Source of the DNA: Bacteroidales bacterium
Lineage (GTDB): Bacteria; Bacteroidota; Bacteroidia; Bacteroidales; Muribaculaceae
Reading direction: 5' to 3'
Assembly (NCBI GenBank): GCA_004552485.1
Contig: SFOH01000073.1
Span: 1 to 7,334, forward strand
Length of the DNA stretch: 7,334 nucleotides
Shown here: positions 1 to 6,912 of the stretch, piece by piece
How the letters are laid out: each line of letters starts with the position of its first letter
Numbering within the stretch: the first letter of the stretch is position 1
Translations under genes and position numbers: made by a program
Notes under the pieces: model-generated
The model's input: the letters and a program-made list of their open reading frames with translations, nothing else
The model's database searches: none
What the model was told of the DNA's origin: nothing

Positions 1-18
1 CCCAGGGATAGGACCCAG

Positions 19-82
19 TTAGACAACCACTCTTAGACAAAGAGTCAACCATCCTAAGTTAAACCAACAAACCGAGTCAACC
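19..82. repeat. Cluster of short AGWCAACC-type direct repeats
   Basis: TTAGACAA occurs at 19-26 and again at 33-40. GAGTCAACC occurs at 42-50 and again at 74-82. AGACAACC at 21-28 differs by one base from the AGTCAACC inside the 9-mers. No open reading frame of note crosses this stretch. The repeats are directly visible, but their role is not known. They could be operator sites upstream of the regulator promoter, or the decayed end of an insertion sequence or of an upstream gene that lies outside the window. No transposase or target-site duplication is visible here. Confidence 0.45.
29..45. other. Small inverted repeat (6-bp stem, 5-nt loop)
   Basis: ACTCTT at 29-34 is the exact reverse complement of AAGAGT at 40-45, with a 5-nt loop AGACA. 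The stem is short and AT-rich and no T-run follows, so it is not a convincing terminator. It overlaps the direct-repeat cluster, so it may be a dyad binding site or chance. Confidence 0.3.
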
Positions 83-137
83 TTTTTCAGGAACGGACAC
101 ATGCCGTGAGGTTAATGGCAGAAAGGTGGGCGGCGGG

Positions 138-168
138 TTGCATATTTGCGCGGGATTTCGTAAGTTTG
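138..168 (+). promoter_or_regulatory. Bacteroidota-type promoter of the regulator gene
   Basis: The -7 box TAAGTTTG at 161-168 matches the Bacteroidota consensus TAnnTTTG exactly. A TTG at 138-140 lies 20 nt upstream, which is the usual place for the -33 element. Transcription should therefore begin at about 171-175. That falls on or just before the first ATG (173) of the downstream gene, leaving either a leaderless message or a very short leader to the second ATG (185). Confidence 0.7.
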
Positions 169-172
169 CAAC

Positions 173-1831
173 ATGAACCATGCCATGAAATCGTTTCTTG
201 CTTCACTTATTATAATAATGTGCGGCGCTTCGGTCGCTCAGGGCGCCCTGGCCGGTGCCTCGCCGACGGATGCGCAGCTCACCGCCGCGCTCGACAGCGC
301 CATGAGCGGCCATGCCGAAAACCTGCTGCGCAAGGAGCAGGAAATTAACAGTCTGCGCGACCTGCTGGGCACGCGCACAAAGGCCGTCGACCGCTCCGTA
401 CTCCTCGGCGACCTCTTCGGCGCTTATCTCAGCAACAATGCCGACTCGGCCATCGCCTATGCCGCCCGGCGTCTCGATGCGGCACTCCGCAGCAAAGACA
501 AGCTGCAGATCGACTTCGGCCGTCTCAACTCCATCAACATCCTCTCGCTCACGGGCTCCTACACCGAGGCCGTGCGCGAAATCAAGGCCCTCCAGGCCGA
601 CGGCATCCACCCGGAGGCGCGGCCCTACTACTACCACATCATGCGCCTCACATTCGGCAACATGGCCGACTATGCCGTACGCGAGGAAGACCGTGCCCTC
701 TACCGCCGTCTCACCGACCAATACCGCGACTCAATCCTCAGCGTCAATCCGCTCGGCACTGTCACGCACACCGTGGTACGCGCCGATGCTCTGAACGCCC
801 ACGGCCAGTATGCCGAAGCCGCAAAGCTCCTCGAGAACTACATGGCAGGCCGCTCACTGCGCGAGCATGACCGCGCCATTCTGGCCTATACTCTCGCCGA
901 AGCCTACCGCGGTCTCAAGAACCGCCCGGCCGAGAAGCACAACCTGCTCATCGCCTCCATCGCCGACCTCAAAAGCGGCGTACGCGAATATGTGGCGCCC
1001 CGCAAGCTGGCCATGATTCTCTACGAGGAGGGCGACATCGAGCGCGCCTACCGTCTCATGCGGCTCTGCCTCGACGATGCCGTCGCCTCAAAATCGCGCC
1101 AGCGCGTCTTCGAAATCAACGAGGTGTTCCCCATGGTCAACAAGATGTACATCGACCGCATCAATGCCCAGCAGCGGCGTCTCACCGTGATGATCACGCT
1201 CATCGCCCTTATGGCCGTTCTCCTGGGCGTGTCGCTGGTGTTCGTCTACAAGCAGATGAAACGTGCGCGCTACGCCTCGTCAAAGCTCGAGGAGGCCAAC
1301 ACCAAGCTGCGCAGCGTCAACGCCAAGCTCACGGCAGCGAAAGCTGCCGTCGAGGAGGAGAGTCTCATCAAGAACGAATACCTCAGCACCTACATGGAGC
1401 AGTGCCTGGCCAACATCGACACTCTCAGCGCCTACCGCAAACAGCTGCGCCTGCAGCTGGCCACCGGCAAGCTCGCCCGCGTCACCAAGGACCTCGACTC
1501 CGATGCCATGATCGACCGCGCCTTCAAGGAATTCTATGCCGACTTCGACTCAACCTTCCTGCGCCTCTTCCCCACCTTCATCGATGAATTCAACGCTCTG
1601 CTCACCGAGCCGGCGCGCATCGTGCCGCACACCGAGGGCTCTCTGACGCCCGCGCTGCGCATCTATGCCCTCATCCGTCTGGGCGTGACCGAGTCGGCCT
1701 CCATCGCCAAATTCCTGCGCTACTCCAACTCCACCATCTACAACTACCGCACGCGCCTGCGCAACGCCGCCGCGTGTCCCCGCGACGAATTCGAGGCCCG
1801 CGTGACCGCCATCGGCACGGAAAAAGGCTGA
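173..1831 (+). CDS. DUF6377/SusR-like membrane-spanning transcriptional regulator
   Basis: Probable one-component sensor and activator of the adjacent PUL. The N terminus is a signal peptide (residues 5-28, hydrophobic core FLASLIIIMCG). Residues about 30-330 are all-helical with TPR-like repeats (for example around 121-137, 206-223, 241-262 and 279-304) and should be periplasmic. One transmembrane helix spans about 337-359, followed by a charged coiled coil (361-425). The cytoplasmic part carries the family's conserved FDxxFLxLFPxFIDEFNxLL stretch (458-477) and a C-terminal helix-turn-helix (about 495-531) with IAKFL, a turn at RYSNS and TIYNYR in the recognition helix. There is no kinase or receiver domain. 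The length fits this family and the SusR-type regulators of Bacteroides alpha-glucan loci. ATG 173 is listed; ATG 185 gives a cleaner signal peptide and suits the promoter at 138-168 better. The product class is fairly sure; the ligand is not known. Confidence 0.85.
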   Translation: MNHAMKSFLASLIIIMCGASVAQGALAGASPTDAQLTAALDSAMSGHAENLLRKEQEINSLRDLLGTRTKAVDRSVLLGDLFGAYLSNNADSAIAYAARRLDAALRSKDKLQIDFGRLNSINILSLTGSYTEAVREIKALQADGIHPEARPYYYHIMRLTFGNMADYAVREEDRALYRRLTDQYRDSILSVNPLGTVTHTVVRADALNAHGQYAEAAKLLENYMAGRSLREHDRAILAYTLAEAYRGLKNRPAEKHNLLIASIADLKSGVREYVAPRKLAMILYEEGDIERAYRLMRLCLDDAVASKSRQRVFEINEVFPMVNKMYIDRINAQQRRLTVMITLIALMAVLLGVSLVFVYKQMKRARYASSKLEEANTKLRSVNAKLTAAKAAVEEESLIKNEYLSTYMEQCLANIDTLSAYRKQLRLQLATGKLARVTKDLDSDAMIDRAFKEFYADFDSTFLRLFPTFIDEFNALLTEPARIVPHTEGSLTPALRIYALIRLGVTESASIAKFLRYSNSTIYNYRTRLRNAAACPRDEFEARVTAIGTEKG

Positions 1832-1934
1832 ATTTCATCTACATTTTTCACATCCTACCTTTTCATTCATCACGCTATCACTCAGGGAATTACATAGTTT
1901 CATGCACAATTTTTATCTACTTTTTTACGGAAAA
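1832..1934. other. AT-rich intergenic spacer upstream of the susC promoter
   Basis: This is the stretch between the regulator stop codon and the susC promoter. It is clearly richer in A and T than the flanking genes. It holds one copy of an 11-bp repeat (1863-1873) and ATCAC half-sites at 1869-1873 and 1877-1881. No terminator-like hairpin with a T-run follows the regulator gene, so read-through into susC cannot be excluded. I see no small gene in it. Confidence 0.4.
1863..1873. repeat. 11-bp direct repeat, copy 1
   Basis: TCATTCATCAC occurs here and again at 1999-2009, 136 bp apart. This copy lies about 100 bp upstream of the predicted susC transcription start, where an activator could bind. 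A second ATCAC follows 8 bp further on (1877-1881). The match is exact; a role as a regulator site is inference, and chance cannot be ruled out in AT-rich sequence. Confidence 0.35.
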
Positions 1935-1967
1935 CTGTAAATTTCTCTTAATTTTATATTAATTTTG
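1935..1967 (+). promoter_or_regulatory. Probable promoter of the susC-susD-susE operon
   Basis: TAATTTTG at 1960-1967 matches the Bacteroidota -7 consensus TAnnTTTG. The -33 region is poor: the nearest candidate is CTG at 1935-1937, 22 nt upstream, and no TTTG is present. A good -7 box with a weak -33 element is what one would expect of a promoter that needs an activator, here plausibly the SusR-like protein. TTAATTTT is repeated at 1948-1955 and 1959-1966, an 11-bp period. The predicted start is at about 1971-1974. Confidence 0.55.
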
Positions 1968-1976
1968 CACCTAAAC

Positions 1977-2012
1977 ATGGGAATAAAACCTATAAATCTC
2001 ATTCATCACTGA
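1977..2012 (+). CDS. Possible 11-codon leader peptide upstream of susC
   Basis: An ATG at 1977 opens a micro-ORF encoding MGIKPINLIHH and ending with TGA at 2010-2012. It starts only about 5 nt after the predicted transcription start, 9 nt beyond the -7 box, much as the regulator ATGs follow their own -7 box. Its last codons coincide with the second copy of the 11-bp repeat. Nothing proves it is translated, and an ORF this short often arises by chance. Confidence 0.2.
   Translation: MGIKPINLIHH
1999..2009. repeat. 11-bp direct repeat, copy 2
   Basis: This is the second TCATTCATCAC. It lies about 27 nt downstream of the predicted susC transcription start, inside the leader, and is followed by TGA where copy 1 is followed by GCT. 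If both copies are operators, the pair brackets the promoter. Confidence 0.35.
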
Positions 2013-2122
2013 ACGCCTTTCCCGGCAATCAGACCTCCCCGGCGACCTCCTCTAAATCCTCAGCCACCAGAAGAAACTTACTAAAACCAATCAAAAAATA
2101 ATCAATCTAATTCCATTCCTTA

Positions 2123-5119
2123 ATGAAACGGACAATACAAAACTTAGCAGTGCTCCTGTTGCTTGTTGTTGCCACGTTGATGCCGGCGCAAGCCCTTGCG
2201 CAGACCCTCAGCGTGAAAGGCACCGTGACAGAAGCCGGCACTGACGAGCCGCTCATCGGCGTGTCAGTCACAGTGAAAGGCACCTCGCAGTCCGCAGTCA
2301 CCGACATCGACGGCGTCTACGAGCTGAAAAACGTGCCCCAGAAAGCAACCATTGTATTCTCATACGTCGGTTGCCAGACCCAGGAAATCGCCGTCAACGG
2401 CCGCTCGCAGCTGGACGTGGTGATGGCCCCCGACAACGAGACCCTCAACGAGGTCGTTGTCATCGGTTACGGCACCATGGACAAGAAAGAGCTGACCTCG
2501 GCCATCTCTCACGTCAGCGAGAAAGACTTCCTGTCCGTGAGCTCTGTTGACCCCTCCATGATGATTCAGGGCAAAGTCCCCGGCGTATCCATCACCAACA
2601 CTGGCGCCGGCGACCCCAACAACCAGGCCAGCATCCAGATTCGTGGCGTCAGCAGCCGCTCGGCAGGCCTTGGCCCGCTCATCGTCATCGACGGCGTTCC
2701 CGGCGGCAATCTGACCAACCTCAACGCCAACGACATCGCCTCTTTCGACATCCTGAAAGACGGTGCCGCATCGGCCATCTACGGCACACGCGGCTCGAAC
2801 GGCGTCATCCTTGTAACCACCAAAAAAGGCACCAAGGACGGACAGATTCACACCACCTACTCCGCCACTTTTGCATGGGACAAAATCGTGAAGGAACTGG
2901 ACATGATGTCCGCCGCCGACTACCGTGCCGTGCGTCTCGGCTGGGGCGATTCCGGCATCGACTTAGGCGGCAACTACGACTGGCTTGACGGCGTCTCGCG
3001 CACCGGCTTCGCCCACCAGCACACCCTCAGCCTCTCCGGCGGCAACGAACGCACCAACTACCGCGTCAGCGTTGACTACCGCGACCACAGCGGCGTCGAC
3101 CTCCGCTCCAACCGCGAGGAATACGGCGGCCGCGCCTCCATCAACCACCTCACCAAAGGCGGCCTCTTCAATTTCACCGTAAACCTGGCGCCGCGTATCA
3201 TCTACCGCAGCAACGCCGACTGGAGCGTGTTCAAGAACGCCATCGAGGCCAACCCCACCACGCCCCTCATGGACCCCGAGAACCCCACATCTTATTATAA
3301 CTTCCAGGGCCAGGTCGTTGGCTACAACCCCGTCGAGAGCCAGAAGCTGGAGACCGACAAGGCCGACACCAAGCTCCTTGACTGGGACGCCACCGCCAAA
3401 CTCAACCTCCTCCCCCTGTTCTGGAAAGGCGACGACTGTCCCTACACCCTCAACACACAGGTCACCTTCGCAGACCATCAGTATGACAACAACAACTGGT
3501 GGTTCCGCCCCTCCACCTCCACACAGTGTGTCAACAACGGCCGCTCCGGCGAGGCCTCACGCTCCTATTCCAAAGAGCGCCAGCTCTCACTGGAATGGAT
3601 AACCAACTTCACCGCCCGCCTGGGCAAGAACAACATCAAAGCCATGGCCGGTTACTCCTACCAGTACTCACAGTACGAGGGCTTCAACATCTACAACAAA
3701 GACTTCCCCAACGACGGCCTCGGCGCCGACAACATGGGCACCGGCGAATATGCCAAGGAGGAAGGCGAAGTGGACATGGGTTCCTACAAGAACGACGCCA
3801 AACTCATCTCCTTCTTCGGTCGCATCAGCTACGACTGGGACGGCAAGTACCTGCTGACCGCCTCTCTGCGCCACGAGGGCTCCTCGAAATTCGGCGCCAA
3901 TCACAAGTGGGGTAACTTCCCCGCCGTGTCCGTGGGCTGGCGCATCAGCCAGGAGAACTTCATGGAGAGCACCAAATCATGGCTCAACGACCTGAAAATC
4001 CGCGCTGACTACGGCGAAACCGGCAACCAGGACTTCGGCTCCTACAACTCCCTGAACACCATGACCGGGTTCGGATACTACCTCTATAACGGCAAGTTCA
4101 TACAAGTGTGGGGCCCCTCCAAGAACGTTAACCCCGACCTGAAATGGGAGAAAGGCAAAAACTGGAACGTCGGTCTCGACTTCTCAATGTTCAACAACCG
4201 CTTCTACGGCTCCCTCAACTATTTCAACCGCAAGACACAGGACCTGCTCGGCAACTACAAAGTGTCCGTGCCCCCCTACCTCCACGACGAGACCTTCGTG
4301 AACGTGGGCACCATGAAGAACACCGGCTTCGAGTTTGACCTCACCTTCAACGCCGTCCAGTCCAAGGACTTCGACTACAACTTCAACTTTGTGGGCACAG
4401 TGATGTCCAACAAGTTCGTGGACTTCTCCAACTCCAAGTATGTGGGCCAGGACTACTACAGCGTCTGCTCCACCGAGGACCCCTACCCCTACTATAACCT
4501 GCAGCGCATCGAGAAGGGCGAGTCCGTGGGCAATTTCTACATGTGGAAATACGCCGGCATCAATGAGAACGGAGAGTGGCTGGTCTACGACAAGGACGGC
4601 GACATCATCAACGCCGCACAGGCCGGCGAGGCAGACCGCGTGAAAGTGGGCAACGGTATGCCCAAGTTCACAATGTCTTCGACCCACAACTTCCGCTATC
4701 GCAACTTCGACCTCAGCCTCTTCTTCCGCGGCGCATTCGGTTACGACATCTTCAACATCCATGATTTCTACTACGGCACACGCAAGTTCACGGGCAATAT
4801 GCTCAAGAAGGCCTATGGCAAAAACTTTGCCATCAGCCCCACATCGCCCCACGCCGTCACCGACTACTTCCTGGAGAGCGGCGACTACTTCAAGCTTGAC
4901 CAAATCACACTGGGCTACACTCTGAACGTGCCTCAGTGCCGATTCCTCGACCGCGCCCGCATCTACGGTACCGTCAAGAACGTGTTCACCATCACCAAGT
5001 TCTCCGGCGTGGACCCCTCCACCTATCAGGTGAACGGCCTCACCCCCGGCGGCCAGGGCTCGCGCTCCTACTTCCCCTCAACACGCCAGTTCATCCTGGG
5101 CGTGCAGCTTGACTTCTAA
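2123..5119 (+). CDS. susC: SusC-family TonB-linked outer membrane transporter
   Basis: Outer membrane channel that imports oligosaccharides using energy from TonB-ExbBD, working as a complex with the SusD lipoprotein encoded 25 bp downstream. Residues 1-26 are a signal peptide with a likely cut after AQALA. Residues about 29-101 form the carboxypeptidase-regulatory-like domain (KGTVTEAGTDEPLIGVSVTV onward). The TonB box region LNEVVVIGYG is at 108-117. The plug spans about 120-235 and carries the QGKVPGV, IQIRG and DGAASAIYGTRGSNGVILV signatures. The rest is the 22-strand barrel, ending in the outer-membrane C-terminal phenylalanine (GVQLDF). There is no N-terminal STN domain, so control by an anti-sigma/ECF-sigma pair is unlikely; this fits regulation by the neighbouring SusR-like protein. 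The 998-aa length is normal. An aromatic stretch NNNWWFRP (about residue 456) is a candidate substrate-facing loop. The gene symbol is given by family; the substrate is inferred. Confidence 0.95.
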   Translation: MKRTIQNLAVLLLLVVATLMPAQALAQTLSVKGTVTEAGTDEPLIGVSVTVKGTSQSAVTDIDGVYELKNVPQKATIVFSYVGCQTQEIAVNGRSQLDVVMAPDNETLNEVVVIGYGTMDKKELTSAISHVSEKDFLSVSSVDPSMMIQGKVPGVSITNTGAGDPNNQASIQIRGVSSRSAGLGPLIVIDGVPGGNLTNLNANDIASFDILKDGAASAIYGTRGSNGVILVTTKKGTKDGQIHTTYSATFAWDKIVKELDMMSAADYRAVRLGWGDSGIDLGGNYDWLDGVSRTGFAHQHTLSLSGGNERTNYRVSVDYRDHSGVDLRSNREEYGGRASINHLTKGGLFNFTVNLAPRIIYRSNADWSVFKNAIEANPTTPLMDPENPTSYYNFQGQVVGYNPVESQKLETDKADTKLLDWDATAKLNLLPLFWKGDDCPYTLNTQVTFADHQYDNNNWWFRPSTSTQCVNNGRSGEASRSYSKERQLSLEWITNFTARLGKNNIKAMAGYSYQYSQYEGFNIYNKDFPNDGLGADNMGTGEYAKEEGEVDMGSYKNDAKLISFFGRISYDWDGKYLLTASLRHEGSSKFGANHKWGNFPAVSVGWRISQENFMESTKSWLNDLKIRADYGETGNQDFGSYNSLNTMTGFGYYLYNGKFIQVWGPSKNVNPDLKWEKGKNWNVGLDFSMFNNRFYGSLNYFNRKTQDLLGNYKVSVPPYLHDETFVNVGTMKNTGFEFDLTFNAVQSKDFDYNFNFVGTVMSNKFVDFSNSKYVGQDYYSVCSTEDPYPYYNLQRIEKGESVGNFYMWKYAGINENGEWLVYDKDGDIINAAQAGEADRVKVGNGMPKFTMSSTHNFRYRNFDLSLFFRGAFGYDIFNIHDFYYGTRKFTGNMLKKAYGKNFAISPTSPHAVTDYFLESGDYFKLDQITLGYTLNVPQCRFLDRARIYGTVKNVFTITKFSGVDPSTYQVNGLTPGGQGSRSYFPSTRQFILGVQLDF

Positions 5120-5144
5120 TTTCCAATAAGAAATCGCAAGAACA

Positions 5145-6893
5145 ATGAAAACGAAACTCATTAAATATATAGCCGGATGCGTGGTTGCCGTTGGCGCCGT
5201 CGCCTCCGCGGGCTGCACTGACCTGGATGAGACCCTCTATGACCAGGTTGGCACCCAGAACTACTACAACACCAAGAGCGACGTTGTGCGTGCCGTGTTC
5301 CGCCCCTTCGAGCACGCGTTCTGGTCGATCCAGAGCCGCCACGTCCTCAACGAGCTCTCCGCCGACCAGCTCATCACCCCCTCCCGCGACGGATGGTGGG
5401 ACGACGGCGGCAAATGGCGCAAGCTCCACTATCACCAGTGGAACGTGGAAGACGGCGGCGACGCCCAGACCGAGTGGAACGGCTGCTTCCAGGGCATAGG
5501 CCAGTGCAACTATGTGATCGAAGACATGGAGAAACTCTCCGCCGAGAAGTTCGGCTTCTCACAGGCCGAGTTCAACAATCTGGCGGCGCAGTGCCGCACT
5601 CTTCGTGCCTGGTTCTATCTCCGCCTCCTCGACGCCTTCCGCAACGTCCCCCTGGCCGTCTCCTTCAATGACGTCAGCAAGAACTCCGTGGGCCAGGTTG
5701 AGCCCAAAGTCATTTTCGACTTCATCGAGTCAGAGCTGAAAGACTGCATCGAGCTGCTGGGCCAGAAAGAGTCACTCGGCTCCCAGGCCGGCATCCAGGG
5801 CCAGTGGACCAAAGCCTCCGCCGCCGCCCTCCTCGTCCGCCTCTACCTCAACGCCGAAGTCTATGTGGGCGAGGACCACTACGCCGACTGCGCACAATAT
5901 GCCCAGAACATCCTGGAAGGCAAATACGGCCCCTATCAGATTGCCGACACCTGGGACGCTCCCTTCGACTGGAACAACGACACCTGCGACGAGGTTATCT
6001 TCGGATTCCCCGCCGACCAGGGATACTCCTACTGGCAGTATCAAGGCGACACCTACTGGTGGACGGTTCCCGCACGTGCCCGCTACTACCTCAACGACTC
6101 AAAGTGCAAGGCCGGCGACCACAACTGCAAATACGCCTGCTCTCCCTCCTACGACCTCTCCGGCAACCTCTACGACTTTGAGCTGGGTATGCCTGTCCAG
6201 AACTTCCGCAAATATGAGGGCGACTACCGCATGAAACTCTACAAGAACCTCGGCAATTCAAAACGCGAGGGCATGTTCTTCTTCGGCTACCTGGAGTATG
6301 TGGACGACAACGGTGCCAAACGCCGCGTCCGTGCCCCCGAGCGCTCCTACGACCTCTACATCCGCGACGCCGTCGGCAACTTCCAGGACATGGCTCCCGA
6401 CAAATGGCCCTCCGACAAGACCTCCAACCTCACCAACGGCGACCACAACTCAGGATACCACTTCGCCAAATATCCCTTCTACTCTGACACCGACGAGCAC
6501 CAGATGGAGAGTGACTACACCGAGATTCGCCTCCCCGAAATCATCTACTCTCTGGCCGAGTGCAAGCTCCGCGCCGGCAAGAAGGCTGAGGCCGCCCGCC
6601 TCCTCAACAGAGTGCGCCGCCGCAACTATCCCGCCGAAAACCTCCAGAAAGTGCTTTACCAGCCCGAAGGCTCCGTGGAACTCACCGAGAAAGAGATGCT
6701 GGACGAGTGGGGCCGCGAATTCTTCGCCGAAGGCCGCCGCCGCATCGACCTCATCCGCTTTGGCAAGTTCTACAACGGCACATGGTGGGACAAGACACCT
6801 GACAACGACTCTCACACCATCATCTTCCCCATCATGCGTCCCATCCTGGATGCCAACAAGAATCTCAAACAGAACCCCGGCTACAACAGCTGA
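5145..6893 (+). CDS. susD: SusD/RagB-family glycan-binding surface lipoprotein
   Basis: Surface lipoprotein that captures glycan and acts as the lid of the SusC channel. The signal peptide ends in lipobox ASAGC, with C24 as the lipidated residue, followed by acidic TDLDE of the kind linked to surface export in Bacteroidota. An N-terminal SusD-like helical domain covers about 25-245, including the NELSADQ (69-75) and DGWWDDGGKW (82-91) stretches typical of one SusD subgroup. The C-terminal SusD/RagB domain runs to 582, with a TPR-like segment (IRLPEIIYSLAECKLRAG, 461-478) and the closing WGREFFAEGRRRIDLIRFGKF (522-542) and IIFPIMRPIL (559-568) motifs. Aromatic residues at 294-306 (Y294, Y296, W297, Y299, Y304, W305, W306) lie where B. 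thetaiotaomicron SusD binds starch and are the best binding-site candidates. Eleven cysteines are present, three in a CX6CX3C cluster (321-332). The 25-bp gap from susC and lack of a promoter show cotranscription. Confidence 0.95.
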   Translation: MKTKLIKYIAGCVVAVGAVASAGCTDLDETLYDQVGTQNYYNTKSDVVRAVFRPFEHAFWSIQSRHVLNELSADQLITPSRDGWWDDGGKWRKLHYHQWNVEDGGDAQTEWNGCFQGIGQCNYVIEDMEKLSAEKFGFSQAEFNNLAAQCRTLRAWFYLRLLDAFRNVPLAVSFNDVSKNSVGQVEPKVIFDFIESELKDCIELLGQKESLGSQAGIQGQWTKASAAALLVRLYLNAEVYVGEDHYADCAQYAQNILEGKYGPYQIADTWDAPFDWNNDTCDEVIFGFPADQGYSYWQYQGDTYWWTVPARARYYLNDSKCKAGDHNCKYACSPSYDLSGNLYDFELGMPVQNFRKYEGDYRMKLYKNLGNSKREGMFFFGYLEYVDDNGAKRRVRAPERSYDLYIRDAVGNFQDMAPDKWPSDKTSNLTNGDHNSGYHFAKYPFYSDTDEHQMESDYTEIRLPEIIYSLAECKLRAGKKAEAARLLNRVRRRNYPAENLQKVLYQPEGSVELTEKEMLDEWGREFFAEGRRRIDLIRFGKFYNGTWWDKTPDNDSHTIIFPIMRPILDANKNLKQNPGYNS

Positions 6894-6912
6894 TTACAGT
6901 GACATAACACCA

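Larger units (their letters stand above)
1968..2122 (+). other. Predicted 5' leader of the susC mRNA
   Basis: If transcription starts near 1972, the susC message has a leader of about 150 nt. Its middle (2013-2085) is rich in C and T and poor in G, with CCCGGC at 2021-2026 and 2038-2043 and GACCTCC at 2032-2038 and 2044-2050. The last 35 nt before the ATG are A/T-rich and should be unstructured. I find no stable stem-loop. Long susC leaders in Bacteroides can be sites of post-transcriptional control, but nothing here identifies a particular mechanism. Confidence 0.4.

Noticed and set aside
141..148. CATATTTG as an alternative -7 box
   Set aside because: It differs from TAnnTTTG at the first position, and the exact match at 161-168 has a correctly spaced TTG.
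106..348. 80-aa open frame over the regulator promoter and signal peptide
   Set aside because: It overlaps the promoter and the signal-peptide coding region in another frame and resembles no protein family.
203..721. 172-aa minus-strand open frame within the regulator gene
   Set aside because: It is antisense to a well-supported gene, has no known motif, and arises from the same codon bias.
1829..1870. Terminator after the regulator gene
   Set aside because: There are short T-runs but no inverted repeat preceding them.
1774..1962. 62-aa open frame running from the regulator end into the intergenic gap
   Set aside because: It overlaps the regulator C terminus out of frame, then reads AT-rich spacer as F, I, Y and S. 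No start signal supports it.
2123..2470. STN-type N-terminal signalling domain in the SusC protein (ECF-sigma control)
   Set aside because: After the signal peptide the sequence goes directly into the carboxypeptidase-regulatory-like domain and TonB box. No STN segment fits, and no sigma or anti-sigma gene is present.
4184..4903. 239-aa open reading frame on the minus strand within susC
   Set aside because: It is low-complexity, rich in V, G, A and E, and mirrors the C-ending codon bias of susC. It has no recognisable domain and is a shadow frame.
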